A stretch of 16,452 nt of DNA, from assembly GCA_022774485.1 (NCBI GenBank), contig JALFLX010000134.1:1-16452 (forward strand), given 5' to 3'. Shown in pieces: positions 5,742-12,657 of this stretch. The notes under the pieces are model-generated. The model saw nothing but the letters and a program-made list of their open reading frames with translations. It searched no databases and had not been told where the DNA came from. Position 1 is the first letter of the stretch, and the number at the start of each line of letters is the position of its first letter. A program made the translations under genes and the position numbers. Source of the DNA: Bacilli bacterium. Lineage in GTDB: Bacteria > Bacillota_I > Bacilli_A > RFN20 > CAG-288.

Positions 5742-6998
5742 TCAAAGCTCATAAGGGAGGGGGTATTTCTCATTGAGTTTTTTCACTTGTTCTTTTGCGG
5801 AACGTAGCACCGCTTCATCATCCGGATTTTTCAAAACAGAGGCGATGATTTTACCGACTTGGTAGAACTCTTCTTCACCGTACCCTCTCGTGGTCATCGC
5901 CGGTGTTCCAAGACGCAAACCAGAGGTATATTTCGGCTTTTCTAAGTCGCCAGGAATCGAGTTCTTATTGGCGGTGATATTGACACTTTCTAAGACTGTC
6001 TGCGCTTCTAATCCATTGATACCGAAGGAGTTTTTCACATCGACTAACAACAAGTGATTGTCGCTTCCTCCTGTGATCAGAATTGCGCCTTCTTCCTGTA
6101 AGGACTTGCATAAAACTTTGCAGTTATCGACAACTCTCTTGATATATTCTTTGAATGACGGTTGTAAATCTTCACCGAATGCAATCGCTTTGCCGGCGAT
6201 TGTGTTTTCAAGAGGACCGCCTTGGCAACAAGGAAATACTGCTTTGTCAATTTTCTTTGCAATATCAGGGTTGTCAGTCAAGATGACACCGCCTCTCGGG
6301 CCTCTTAATGTCTTATGGGTGGTAGATGTCACAACATCAGCATATGGGAGAGGCGAAGGGTGATATCCGGTGCAGATAAGACCTGCGATATGCGCCATAT
6401 CAACCATCAGAAGAGCGCCGACATCATCGGCGATCTCACGGAATTTTTTAAAGTCGATAATTCTCGGATAGGCGCTTGCTCCGCAGATAATCATCTTGGG
6501 TTTCACTTCTCTTGCAATTTTTAAGACATTGTCATAATCAATCAAGCCGGTCTTCTCATCGACGCCATAAGAATAGGATTCGTATTCCTTTCCTGAAAAA
6601 GAAAAACGATAACCGTGAGTGAGGTGACCACCGGCATCTAAGGACATTCCTAAGATGCGATCTCCGTGGTTGAGCAACGCTTGATAAACTTCCATGTTCG
6701 CAGAGGAACCAGAGTGAGGCTGAACATTCGCGTACTGACAATTAAAAAGCTTCTTGAGACGTTCGATTGCTAACACTTCCATACGATCGATATATTCACA
6801 GCCACCGTAATATCTTCTTCCTGGATATCCTTCTGCGTATTTGTTAGTGAAGATCGATCCGTTTGCTTCTCTCACTGCCATTGAGACAAAGTTCTCACTT
6901 GCGATCAGTTCAATGTTATCCTCTTCTCTTCTTCTCTCTTTTTGAAGAATCTCATAAGCTTCTTTATCCTGTAAGGCTAACGCTTTGTTATCTATCAT
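5742..6998 (-). CDS. glyA: Serine hydroxymethyltransferase
   Basis: This PLP enzyme converts serine and tetrahydrofolate to glycine and 5,10-methylene-tetrahydrofolate in the cytoplasm, feeding one-carbon and purine/thymidylate synthesis. The 418-residue length is typical. Visible family signatures are ELIASENF (30-37), the YAEGYPGRRYYGG segment (54-66), MVDMAHIAGL (with D200) and the PLP-lysine motif STTHKTLRGPRGG, with K229 as the Schiff-base lysine. The ribosome site is a G-rich AAAGGGGG ending 8 bases before the ATG. It lies downstream of glpK on the same strand, but a strong hairpin with a U-tract separates them, so expression depends on readthrough or an unseen promoter. Its present 3' flank contains no terminator of its own apart from the inserted repeat array. 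Confidence 0.97.
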   Translation of the reverse strand: MIDNKALALQDKEAYEILQKERRREEDNIELIASENFVSMAVREANGSIFTNKYAEGYPGRRYYGGCEYIDRMEVLAIERLKKLFNCQYANVQPHSGSSANMEVYQALLNHGDRILGMSLDAGGHLTHGYRFSFSGKEYESYSYGVDEKTGLIDYDNVLKIAREVKPKMIICGASAYPRIIDFKKFREIADDVGALLMVDMAHIAGLICTGYHPSPLPYADVVTSTTHKTLRGPRGGVILTDNPDIAKKIDKAVFPCCQGGPLENTIAGKAIAFGEDLQPSFKEYIKRVVDNCKVLCKSLQEEGAILITGGSDNHLLLVDVKNSFGINGLEAQTVLESVNITANKNSIPGDLEKPKYTSGLRLGTPAMTTRGYGEEEFYQVGKIIASVLKNPDDEAVLRSAKEQVKKLNEKYPLPYEL

Positions 6999-7011
6999 TT
7001 TTTCTTCCCCC

Positions 7012-7049
7012 TTTTAAAAATCGCTGCTGTGAGATAAAGACAGCAGCGA
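7012..7049 (-). terminator. Terminator or attenuator hairpin between glpK and glyA
   Basis: On the minus strand TCGCTGCTGT (7049-7040) pairs with ACAGCAGCGA (7030-7021), a perfect 10-bp stem with a 9-base loop. TTTTT follows (7020-7016). It lies 10 bases after the glpK stop and its T-run ends only a few bases from the glyA ribosome site, leaving no space for a glyA promoter between them. Confidence 0.85.
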
Positions 7050-7058
7050 CTCAACTAC

Positions 7059-8564
7059 TTATTCACAGATGCACTTTTTAGGCTTAAACGCTCTAGTCGC
7101 TTTCACCGCTTCTTTCCATCCATCGTAGAGCTCATTCACTTCTCTCTGAGGCATCATCGGATAATACTTTCTCTCGATGGAGTGGTTCCTTTCAATATCC
7201 GCCTTGCTGTGCCAGAAGTCAACTCCTAAGCCAGCGAGATATCCAGCACCTAACGCGGTTGTCTCAATGAAACGAGGGAGGTGAACTTCACATTGGAGAA
7301 TATCAGACTGGAACTGCATTAAGAGTCCGTTGGCGCTTGCTCCGCCATCGACTCTCAAGGACTTCAACTCTAAGCCAGCTTCTTCTTTCATCGCTTCGAT
7401 AACATCTTTGGACTGATATGCGATAGAGAAGAGAGTCGCTCTGACAAAGTGATGACGGTCAGCACCTCTAGTGAGACCAAAGACAGCTCCTCTTGCTTCA
7501 TCATCCCAATACGGTGTTCCTAAGCCGACAAAAGCAGGGACGACATAGACACCAGCTGTGTCATGAACACGATTTGCATATTCTTCACTCTGAGCGGAGG
7601 ATTTGATCATATCCATCTGATCTCTTAACCACTGGATGATAGCTCCACCCATGAAGACAGAACCTTCTAACGCGTAAGTAGTGACACCTTTTTCTCTCCA
7701 GGCGACTGTAGTGAGAAGTCCTTTCTTGGAGATGATAGGCTTGTCACCGATGTTCATCAACATGAAGCATCCGGTTCCGTAAGTGTTCTTGCTATCGCCA
7801 GGATGGAAGCAGCACTGACCAAAGAGCGCAGCCTGTTGGTCGCCAGCAACTCCGTGAATCGGAACGCTTCCTTGGAAGAAAGAAGCTTCTCCGAAGTTAT
7901 CGGAGTTGTCTTTGACTTCCGGAAGCATTGCCTCTGGAATATTCCAAATCTTGAGGAGTTCAGGATCCCACTTCATATCGAAAATGTTGTAAAGCATAGT
8001 TCTGGAGGCGTTGGTGACATCAGTGAAGTGAGATTTTCCGTTGGTCATTTTGTAAATAATCCAAGAATCGATTGTTCCGAAAAGAAGATCACCGCGTTCT
8101 GCTCTCTCTTGTCCTTCCGGAATATTATCTAAGATGAAACGAATCTTAGAGGCGGAAAAATACGGGTTCATTCTAAGACCAGTTTTTTCCTGGATAAAAT
8201 TCATCTGATCTTCTCTTTCATCACAGAGCTCCTGGGTCTGTTTAGACTGCCAGATGATAGCGTTATAGACTGCTTTACCAGTATGTCTATCCCAGACAAC
8301 TGTCGTCTCACGCTGGTTGGTGATACCGATTGCTGCGACATCATCCATGGTGCAAGAAGAGATGACCATCAATTCATTGATGACATCGATGACAGAGATC
8401 CAAATTTTATCAGGAACACTTTCCACCCAACCTGGATGTGGGAAGAGGCACTCTACTTCACGCTGTGCTTTATAGACAGCTTCTCCTCTCTCGTTGATGA
8501 GAATCGCTCTTGTCGAGGTCGTTCCTTGGTCGATGGATAAGATATATTTTTTCATGTTGGTCAC
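7059..8564 (-). CDS. glpK: Glycerol kinase
   Basis: It phosphorylates glycerol to sn-glycerol-3-phosphate with ATP, trapping it for glycolysis or lipid synthesis. FGGY-family signatures are IDQGTTSTRA (11-20), GITNQRET (80-87), the catalytic aspartate in VAGDQQAALFGQ (D242), YGTGCFML, VPAFVGLGTPYWD and the C-terminal LRVDGGASANG. The 501-residue length is normal. In Enterococcus GlpK the phosphotransferase protein HPr phosphorylates a histidine in YHFYGQEVPI; here the equivalent segment ASFFQGSVPI has Ser (about S228), so this control is probably lost. Two starts are possible: GTG at 8564 or ATG at 8555; a hairpin lies between the AGGAG site and both. No glpF or glycerol-3-phosphate oxidase adjoins it. 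Confidence 0.96.
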   Translation of the reverse strand: MTNMKKYILSIDQGTTSTRAILINERGEAVYKAQREVECLFPHPGWVESVPDKIWISVIDVINELMVISSCTMDDVAAIGITNQRETTVVWDRHTGKAVYNAIIWQSKQTQELCDEREDQMNFIQEKTGLRMNPYFSASKIRFILDNIPEGQERAERGDLLFGTIDSWIIYKMTNGKSHFTDVTNASRTMLYNIFDMKWDPELLKIWNIPEAMLPEVKDNSDNFGEASFFQGSVPIHGVAGDQQAALFGQCCFHPGDSKNTYGTGCFMLMNIGDKPIISKKGLLTTVAWREKGVTTYALEGSVFMGGAIIQWLRDQMDMIKSSAQSEEYANRVHDTAGVYVVPAFVGLGTPYWDDEARGAVFGLTRGADRHHFVRATLFSIAYQSKDVIEAMKEEAGLELKSLRVDGGASANGLLMQFQSDILQCEVHLPRFIETTALGAGYLAGLGVDFWHSKADIERNHSIERKYYPMMPQREVNELYDGWKEAVKATRAFKPKKCICE

Positions 8565-8566
8565 TT

Positions 8567-8585
8567 ACAGCTAAGCTGTTCTCCT
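8567..8585 (-). promoter_or_regulatory. glpK ribosome site followed by a small hairpin
   Basis: Minus strand: AGGAG (8585-8581), then ACAGC-TTA-GCTGT (8579-8567), then AA and GTG. Without folding, the ribosome site is 16 bases from the GTG and 25 from the ATG, which is too far. Folding the 13-base hairpin brings it within about 3 or 12 bases, so the hairpin may act as a spacer or a control element. Confidence 0.5.
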
Positions 8586-8593
8586 ATGGAGAT

Positions 8594-8599
8594 ATTATA
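8594..8599 (-). promoter_or_regulatory. Possible -10 element of glpK
   Basis: A perfect TATAAT lies on the minus strand 9 bases upstream of the AGGAG site. At 16-18 bp upstream I see only GGTGGA-like sequence, so the -35 is poor and the promoter may need an activator. Confidence 0.45.
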
Positions 8600-8652
8600 T
8601 CCTTAAAGAAAGGGCTTCCACCATTGTTTTATCAATTATTTATTAAAAGGAT

Positions 8653-8691
8653 GAGAAACAAAAAGAGGTGGGTGCAACCACAACCCACCTC
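8653..8691 (-). terminator. Rho-independent terminator of the P-type ATPase gene
   Basis: On the minus strand GAGGTGGGT (8691-8683) pairs perfectly with ACCCACCTC (8673-8665) around a 9-base loop. TTTTTGTTTC follows. It lies 8 bases after the ATPase stop and isolates glpK from the ATPase. Confidence 0.9.
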
Positions 8692-8699
8692 GAAGTGAC

Positions 8700-11549
8700 T
8701 TAGATGATTTGAACTTCTTTCTTGCGGAAGATCGGAGCTAAGATTTCGTGGACAATCAGAGGGAGTGATGCCATACCAGCTAAGATCAACCATTCTTGCC
8801 AAGAGAGTTCTGTTGTCTTAAAGGCATTCGCTAAGAAGTCGAATTCTGTGACAGCTAACTGGAGGGCGAATCCTAAGATGAAGGAGACTAATAACATCCA
8901 GTTTCCATCTTTGAATACGTGGAGGAAGCTACGTTTGATATCTGTCATACCGACCATGTGGAAGATCTGAGACATCGCTAAGACAGTGAATGCCCATGTC
9001 GTAGCTTCTCTGTGGACTTCTTCGATATTCATCAACTCAACGAATCCTGCATAGGAAGCTTCAAATGTCTCGGTAATCTGAGGAGCAAAGGATAAAGTGG
9101 AGTGGGTGAAGGCTAAGATACCGGGGATTAAATATGCGATGAAGGTGATGATGAAGATAACAACACCATAACCTAACGTGAAAGTGAATCCTCCGTGTGA
9201 GAAGATACCATCTTTAGGATCTCTCGGTTTTCTATTCATAATGTCTTTCTCTTTGGCATCCATGCTTAAGGCAATGGCAGGAAGAGAGTCGGTGATTAAG
9301 TTAATCCAAAGAATCTGAAGCGTTTCAAGCGGAGTGGGAAGTCCTAAGAGGATGGTTAAGAACATGACGATAACTTCACCGAAGTTGCTAGAGAGAAGGT
9401 AGAAGATAGACTTCTTAACGTTGGAGAAGATTCCTCTTCCCTCTTCAACTGCTTTTTCAATCGAAGCGAAGTTATCATCGGTGAGAACCATATCCGCTGC
9501 GCTCTTTGCGACATCAGTTCCGGTGATACCCATGGCGATACCGATATCAGCGGCGCGGAGTGAAGGAGCATCGTTAACACCATCTCCAGTCATAGAGACA
9601 ATGTTTCCATTCGCTTTTAAGGCTTTGACAATCTGAACCTTGTTCTCCGGAGAGACACGAGCAAAGACATTGGTGGTCTTCACTCTTTCTCTGAGTTCTT
9701 CTTCGCTTAAAGCATTGAGCTCATCACCAGAGCAGCACTGAGAGATATCCTCGGCAATTCCTAAGTTCTTCGCGATAGCAAAGGCAGTATCTTTATGATC
9801 TCCTGTAATCATGACAGTGCGAATACCGGCTTGTTTAAACATCTTGACTGCAGGAGCAGCTTCTGCTCGCTCCGGGTCAATCATGCCGACCATGCCAACA
9901 AAGACGAGGTGTTCTTCACTCATACGCTCCTCATCTTCATGATAGCGATAGGCGAAGGCTAAGACACGGAAGGCTTGGCTTGCCATCTCAGAGCTTGCCT
10001 CATTGATCTTCTGGATATCTTCTTCGGTGATTCTTCTCACTTCACCATCGATTTGAATATATTCCGTATGTTTTAAGATAGAATCGAGTGCACCTTTGGT
10101 ATAGATAATTCTCTTATCACCGATACGGTTTTCAACCGACATCATTTTTCTGACAGAATCGAAAGGAAGTTCATCGATACGAGGTTCTTCCTTCTTCTCT
10201 GTCTCTTCTTTTTCAATACCATAGAGATGAGCATGATCTAACAGAGCAATCTCTGTCGGATCTCCGTATCGATCCCCAGAGATCGAAGCGTTAGAGCAAA
10301 GCATCATGCCTCTGACTAAGAGTGATAATTCTTTGTTCTCTTCTAATTTGATTGTGTTCGCATCGACTGTTTTTCCATCGACATGAACTTTAACAACGGT
10401 CATTCTGTTCTGTGTCAAGGTACCTGTTTTATCAGAGCAGACAACAGTGACAGAACCTAATGTCTCAACGCTCGGAAGCTTTCTGACAATGGTGTTGACC
10501 TTGACCATCTTGTTGACACCTAAGGCTAAGGAGATGGTGACAATAGCAGAGAGCCCCTCTGGAATCGCAGCGACTGCTAAGGCGATAGATTCTTCAAACA
10601 TATCTAAGGTCTCTTCTCCAAAGAGAGGCCAGCTGAATCCATCCGGAGAATTGATGAGGCGGATGATATTCCAGATCATGCCAGCTAGGAATGTCACAAT
10701 GACAATCACTAAACAGATGATACCTAATTGTTTAGATAAAACTGCTAATTTCTTCTGGAGTGGCGTCTCATCATCCTCTTGTGCTGTGAGCATGGTCGCG
10801 ATCTTTCCAACCTCGGTATTCATGCCGGTTCCGATGACGATACCCTCACCTATACCATAAGATATTGGACAGGAGGAAAATGCAATATTCGACTTCTCTG
10901 CGGTCACAGTATCATCTGCTAACACTTCAGAAGCATCTTTTTCAACAGGCACAGATTCGCCAGTTAAGGAAGACTCATCTGACTTCATGTCGACTGAAGC
11001 GGTAAGTCTTAAGTCAGCAGGGATGATAGCACCTTCTTCTAAGATGACAATGTCGCCAGGGACAAGTTCTTCGCTCTTGATGGAGTAAAGCTTTCCATCT
11101 CTTTTGACCGTGCACATCGGCGTGGATAATTTCTTTAACGCCTCTAACGACTGCTCTGCTTTCTGCTCTTGAATCGCACCGATGAACGCGTTGATGATAA
11201 CAATCGCTAAGATGACAATCGTGTCGATGTATTCGGTGTTGTCATTGGCTGTAAAAGGTAAGTTGTTAGCGTTGTTTGTGAATCCTTTGATAAGGAAGAT
11301 CACAAAAGAAATCAGAGCTGCGATCAACAGGACAATCACCATCGGTTCGATAAACTGCTTCAAGAGCTTGATGATGAAAGGAACTCGTTTTCCTTCCTCT
11401 AATTTGTTGGGGCCGTATTCGTCTAGTCTCTTCTTCGCTTCTTCGCTGCTCAAACCCTTTTCCAGATCGGTTTGGAAATGTTCCTTTACTTCACTGATCT
11501 GCTTGGAATGGGCAGGATAAGCTTCTTGCTTCTTCTTCTCTTCTTCCAT
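8700..11549 (-). CDS. P2-type cation-transporting ATPase (annotated as Ca2+ type; probable Mn2+ or Mn2+/Ca2+ exporter)
   Basis: The 949-residue membrane pump has an N-terminal cation-ATPase domain (about 15-85), actuator motif TGES (196-199), M4 motif AAIPEGL (327-333), phosphorylation motif DKTGTLT (D373), nucleotide domain with KGALDSI, then TGDHKDTA and the hinge TGDGVNDAP. M5 carries SSNFGEV and M6 WINLITDSLPA, matching the SERCA ligands N, E, N, T and D. The M8 region (FTVLAMSQIFHM) lacks an obvious counterpart of the SERCA glutamate. Family alone would suggest Ca2+ export (PacL/LMCA1-like). However, the leader is a yybP-ykoY Mn2+ riboswitch, as found upstream of the P-type ATPases YoaB of Lactococcus and MgtA of pneumococcus, so Mn2+ export is the better guess. 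AAAGGA sits about 9 bases before the ATG. The gene is monocistronic. Confidence 0.93.
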   Translation of the reverse strand: MEEEKKKQEAYPAHSKQISEVKEHFQTDLEKGLSSEEAKKRLDEYGPNKLEEGKRVPFIIKLLKQFIEPMVIVLLIAALISFVIFLIKGFTNNANNLPFTANDNTEYIDTIVILAIVIINAFIGAIQEQKAEQSLEALKKLSTPMCTVKRDGKLYSIKSEELVPGDIVILEEGAIIPADLRLTASVDMKSDESSLTGESVPVEKDASEVLADDTVTAEKSNIAFSSCPISYGIGEGIVIGTGMNTEVGKIATMLTAQEDDETPLQKKLAVLSKQLGIICLVIVIVTFLAGMIWNIIRLINSPDGFSWPLFGEETLDMFEESIALAVAAIPEGLSAIVTISLALGVNKMVKVNTIVRKLPSVETLGSVTVVCSDKTGTLTQNRMTVVKVHVDGKTVDANTIKLEENKELSLLVRGMMLCSNASISGDRYGDPTEIALLDHAHLYGIEKEETEKKEEPRIDELPFDSVRKMMSVENRIGDKRIIYTKGALDSILKHTEYIQIDGEVRRITEEDIQKINEASSEMASQAFRVLAFAYRYHEDEERMSEEHLVFVGMVGMIDPERAEAAPAVKMFKQAGIRTVMITGDHKDTAFAIAKNLGIAEDISQCCSGDELNALSEEELRERVKTTNVFARVSPENKVQIVKALKANGNIVSMTGDGVNDAPSLRAADIGIAMGITGTDVAKSAADMVLTDDNFASIEKAVEEGRGIFSNVKKSIFYLLSSNFGEVIVMFLTILLGLPTPLETLQILWINLITDSLPAIALSMDAKEKDIMNRKPRDPKDGIFSHGGFTFTLGYGVVIFIITFIAYLIPGILAFTHSTLSFAPQITETFEASYAGFVELMNIEEVHREATTWAFTVLAMSQIFHMVGMTDIKRSFLHVFKDGNWMLLVSFILGFALQLAVTEFDFLANAFKTTELSWQEWLILAGMASLPLIVHEILAPIFRKKEVQII

Positions 11550-11566
11550 GATGAGAAATCCTTTCC

Positions 11567-11660
11567 ATTACCAGGTCTCATTGCCGTGAAGTTCGGTCGT
11601 TTTCCGGTGATTGCTCACGTGATGACGGAAAAACGAATTATCAATTACTCCCCTGATAAT
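11567..11660 (-). ncRNA. yybP-ykoY manganese riboswitch in the ATPase leader
   Basis: Read on the minus strand, the leader shows the hallmark core of the class: AGGGGAGTAA (11654-11645) after the first stem strand, an internal CGTCATCACG (11627-11618), and the closing ATGAGACC (11581-11574). P1 is formed by ATTATCAGG (11660-11652) and CCTGGTAAT (11575-11567), nine pairs including one G-U. Known members bind Mn2+ through the two internal loops and raise expression of Mn2+ exporters. P1 ends 2 bases before the AAAGGA ribosome site (11564-11559), and no U-tract terminator is seen, which favours translational control. Confidence 0.9.
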
Positions 11661-11667
11661 ACTTTGT

Positions 11668-11696
11668 ATTATATTGGCAAAACTTTGTTCTTTCAA
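11668..11696 (-). promoter_or_regulatory. Promoter of the riboswitch-ATPase transcript
   Basis: Minus strand: TTGAAA (11696-11691), 17-bp spacer, TATAAT (11673-11668). The start point would fall near 11661, just at the first strand of riboswitch stem P1, which fits a leader beginning with the aptamer. Confidence 0.85.
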
Positions 11697-11730
11697 TCAC
11701 TATAGGAACGAAAAAATTAATTTAGACACA

Positions 11731-11759
11731 TTGACATGATTAAAGTGTTCATGTATGAT
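11731..11759 (+). promoter_or_regulatory. Promoter of the tRNA-Lys gene
   Basis: A consensus TTGACA (11731-11736) and TATGAT (11754-11759) are separated by 17 bp. The predicted start is about 20 bases before the mature tRNA. It is divergent from the ATPase promoter. Confidence 0.85.
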
Positions 11760-11784
11760 ATTTTACGCTTTCCGCAAGATAAAT

Positions 11785-11860
11785 GGATCTTTAGCTCAGT
11801 TGGTAGAGCAACTGACTCTTAATCAGTGGGCCAAGAGTTCGAGTCTCTTAAGATCCACCA
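11785..11860 (+). tRNA. tRNA-Lys (anticodon CUU), CCA encoded
   Basis: The cloverleaf is complete. Acceptor GGATCTT/AAGATCC; D stem GCTC/GAGC with loop AGTTGGTA; anticodon stem ACTGA/TCAGT with loop CTCTTAA, giving anticodon CTT at loop positions 3-5; T stem AAGAG/CTCTT with loop TTCGAGT. Discriminator A and a templated CCA end the gene. It reads AAG codons. It is a single tRNA with its own promoter and terminator. The gene was not used as an integration site as far as visible. Confidence 0.97.
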
Positions 11861-11870
11861 TCGGAACATC

Positions 11871-11898
11871 AAGTGATGCCTCATAGCATCACTTTTTT
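11871..11898 (+). terminator. Terminator of the tRNA-Lys gene
   Basis: AAGTGATGC (11871-11879), loop CTCATA and GCATCACTT (11886-11894) form a 9-bp stem running into TTTTTT. Confidence 0.9.
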
Positions 11899-11936
11899 AT
11901 GTAAAAAGGTGGGTTTCCCCACCAGTATACACAAAT

Positions 11937-12311
11937 TTAGATTCCTCTTCTCTTGCGGTCTAGATAGACCTCTTCATCTTTTTCAGAGATGTGTTCTAAA
12001 CCAGTGCGGAAGAGATCTTTAATATGGTTGTCGGCGATGGTGTAAAGGACTTGTTTTCCTTTGCGGTAATATTTGACAATATCCTGTGATCTTAAAATGG
12101 CAAGCTGGTGTGAAACTCTCGATTGTGACATGTCTAAAACAGAGGCCAAATCATTGACGCAAAGTTCTCTTTCACAGAGCAAAGCGATGATTGTCAAACG
12201 GGTTGGATCTGCAAACAAGGAATAAAAAGAAGCTAATTTTTTTAATGAGTCTGAGGTTAAGGACTCTTCTTTCACCTGTTCTAAGCTGTTTTTGTTCTCT
12301 AAATTTTCCAT
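11937..12311 (-). CDS. ArsR/SmtB-family metal-sensing repressor, alpha-5 site type
   Basis: The 124-residue winged-helix protein has the family core FADPTRLTIIALLCERELCVNDLA and recognition helix MSQSRVSHQLAILRSQDIV. The last helix carries D94-x-H96 and H107-x-x-E110, the same spacing as the Zn2+ ligands D104, H106, H117 and E120 of SmtB (and D84, H86, H97 and H100 of CzrA). This is an alpha-5 site, usually sensing Zn2+ or Co2+. The alpha-3 site of CadC (CVCD) is degraded to CVND. In this family metal binding releases DNA and opens an efflux gene. No efflux gene is directly adjacent; the P-type ATPase lies on the same strand beyond the tRNA with its own promoter. No good ribosome site precedes the ATG. 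Confidence 0.9.
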   Translation of the reverse strand: MENLENKNSLEQVKEESLTSDSLKKLASFYSLFADPTRLTIIALLCERELCVNDLASVLDMSQSRVSHQLAILRSQDIVKYYRKGKQVLYTIADNHIKDLFRTGLEHISEKDEEVYLDRKRRGI

Positions 12312-12317
12312 GCTTTT

Positions 12318-12323
12318 ATTATA
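12318..12323 (-). promoter_or_regulatory. -10 element of the ArsR gene, placed for a leaderless transcript
   Basis: On the minus strand a perfect TATAAT ends only 6 bases before the ATG at 12311, so transcription would start at or next to the start codon. The -35 region (TTAGAA at 17 bp) is weak. The nearest purine-rich AAAGG is about 18 bases upstream of the ATG, too far to act as a ribosome site. Confidence 0.45.
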
Positions 12324-12576
12324 ATGTTTTCCTTTTTATTTTCTAACTTTTTTGAACACAGAATTAATAAACGCGATAAAAATATATCTATCTTTATATT
12401 TTTCAATAAAGTTGCTATTTAAGAATATTTATAAATTTTAATTAAAGTATCATCTATTTTAGTTTGATAATTTCATTTTTTCTCATTCAATTTATCATTC
12501 GGGGAAACGCAATTAAAATTTATTCTTCCTGTCGCACATAAAGAGGAGTGAAATCACATTTATAAAACATTAGTTT

Positions 12577-12619
12577 ACATATATTATTTATGCTTTTAAA
12601 ACAAACATATATTATTTAT
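12577..12619 (+). repeat. 15-bp direct repeat pair upstream of yaaA
   Basis: ACATATATTATTTAT occurs at 12577-12591 and exactly again at 12605-12619, 28 bp apart start to start. The second copy runs into the palindrome and the candidate -10. Confidence 0.75.
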
Positions 12620-12626
12620 AATATAT
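12607..12626. promoter_or_regulatory. Palindrome overlapping the probable yaaA operon -10
   Basis: ATATATTAT (12607-12615), TT, ATAATATAT (12618-12626) is a perfect 9-2-9 palindrome. TATAAT (12617-12622) within it is the best -10 for the operon, although the sequence 17 bp upstream (TTTTAA) is a poor -35. The arrangement suits a repressor or activator operator. Confidence 0.45.
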
Positions 12627-12657
12627 AGTGTGTAAAAAGCTCACAGAAAGGGTCACT

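Larger units (their letters stand above)
12324..12657. other. AT-rich intergenic control region upstream of yaaA-recF-gyrB-gyrA
   Basis: About 330 bases without a gene I can support. It holds an inverted repeat AAAAATATA (12378-12386) and TATATTTTT (12395-12403), a 15-bp direct repeat (12577-12591 and 12605-12619) and an AT-only palindrome (12607-12626). I found no convincing DnaA box (TTATCCACA), so the sequence does not show it to be a replication origin, although the gene neighbourhood is origin-like in other bacteria. Confidence 0.6.

Noticed and set aside
5560..5754. Plus-strand frame reading through the downstream array (SEVKCEVS-like peptide)
   Set aside because: It overlaps the end of the AlbA_2 gene in another frame and crosses its terminator; no ribosome site.
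7059..7067. DnaA-box-like TTATTCACA
   Set aside because: It is a single occurrence formed by the last codons and stop of glpK, with no companion boxes.
12378..12403. AT-only inverted repeat AAAAATATA / TATATTTTT as an ArsR operator
   Set aside because: It is low in complexity in an AT-rich stretch and lies upstream of any plausible ArsR promoter position; too weak to call.
12628..12657. Alternative GTG start of yaaA adding ten residues
   Set aside because: The GTG lies about 6 bases after the best -10 with no ribosome site, whereas ATG 12658 has AAAGGG at good spacing and gives the usual family length.
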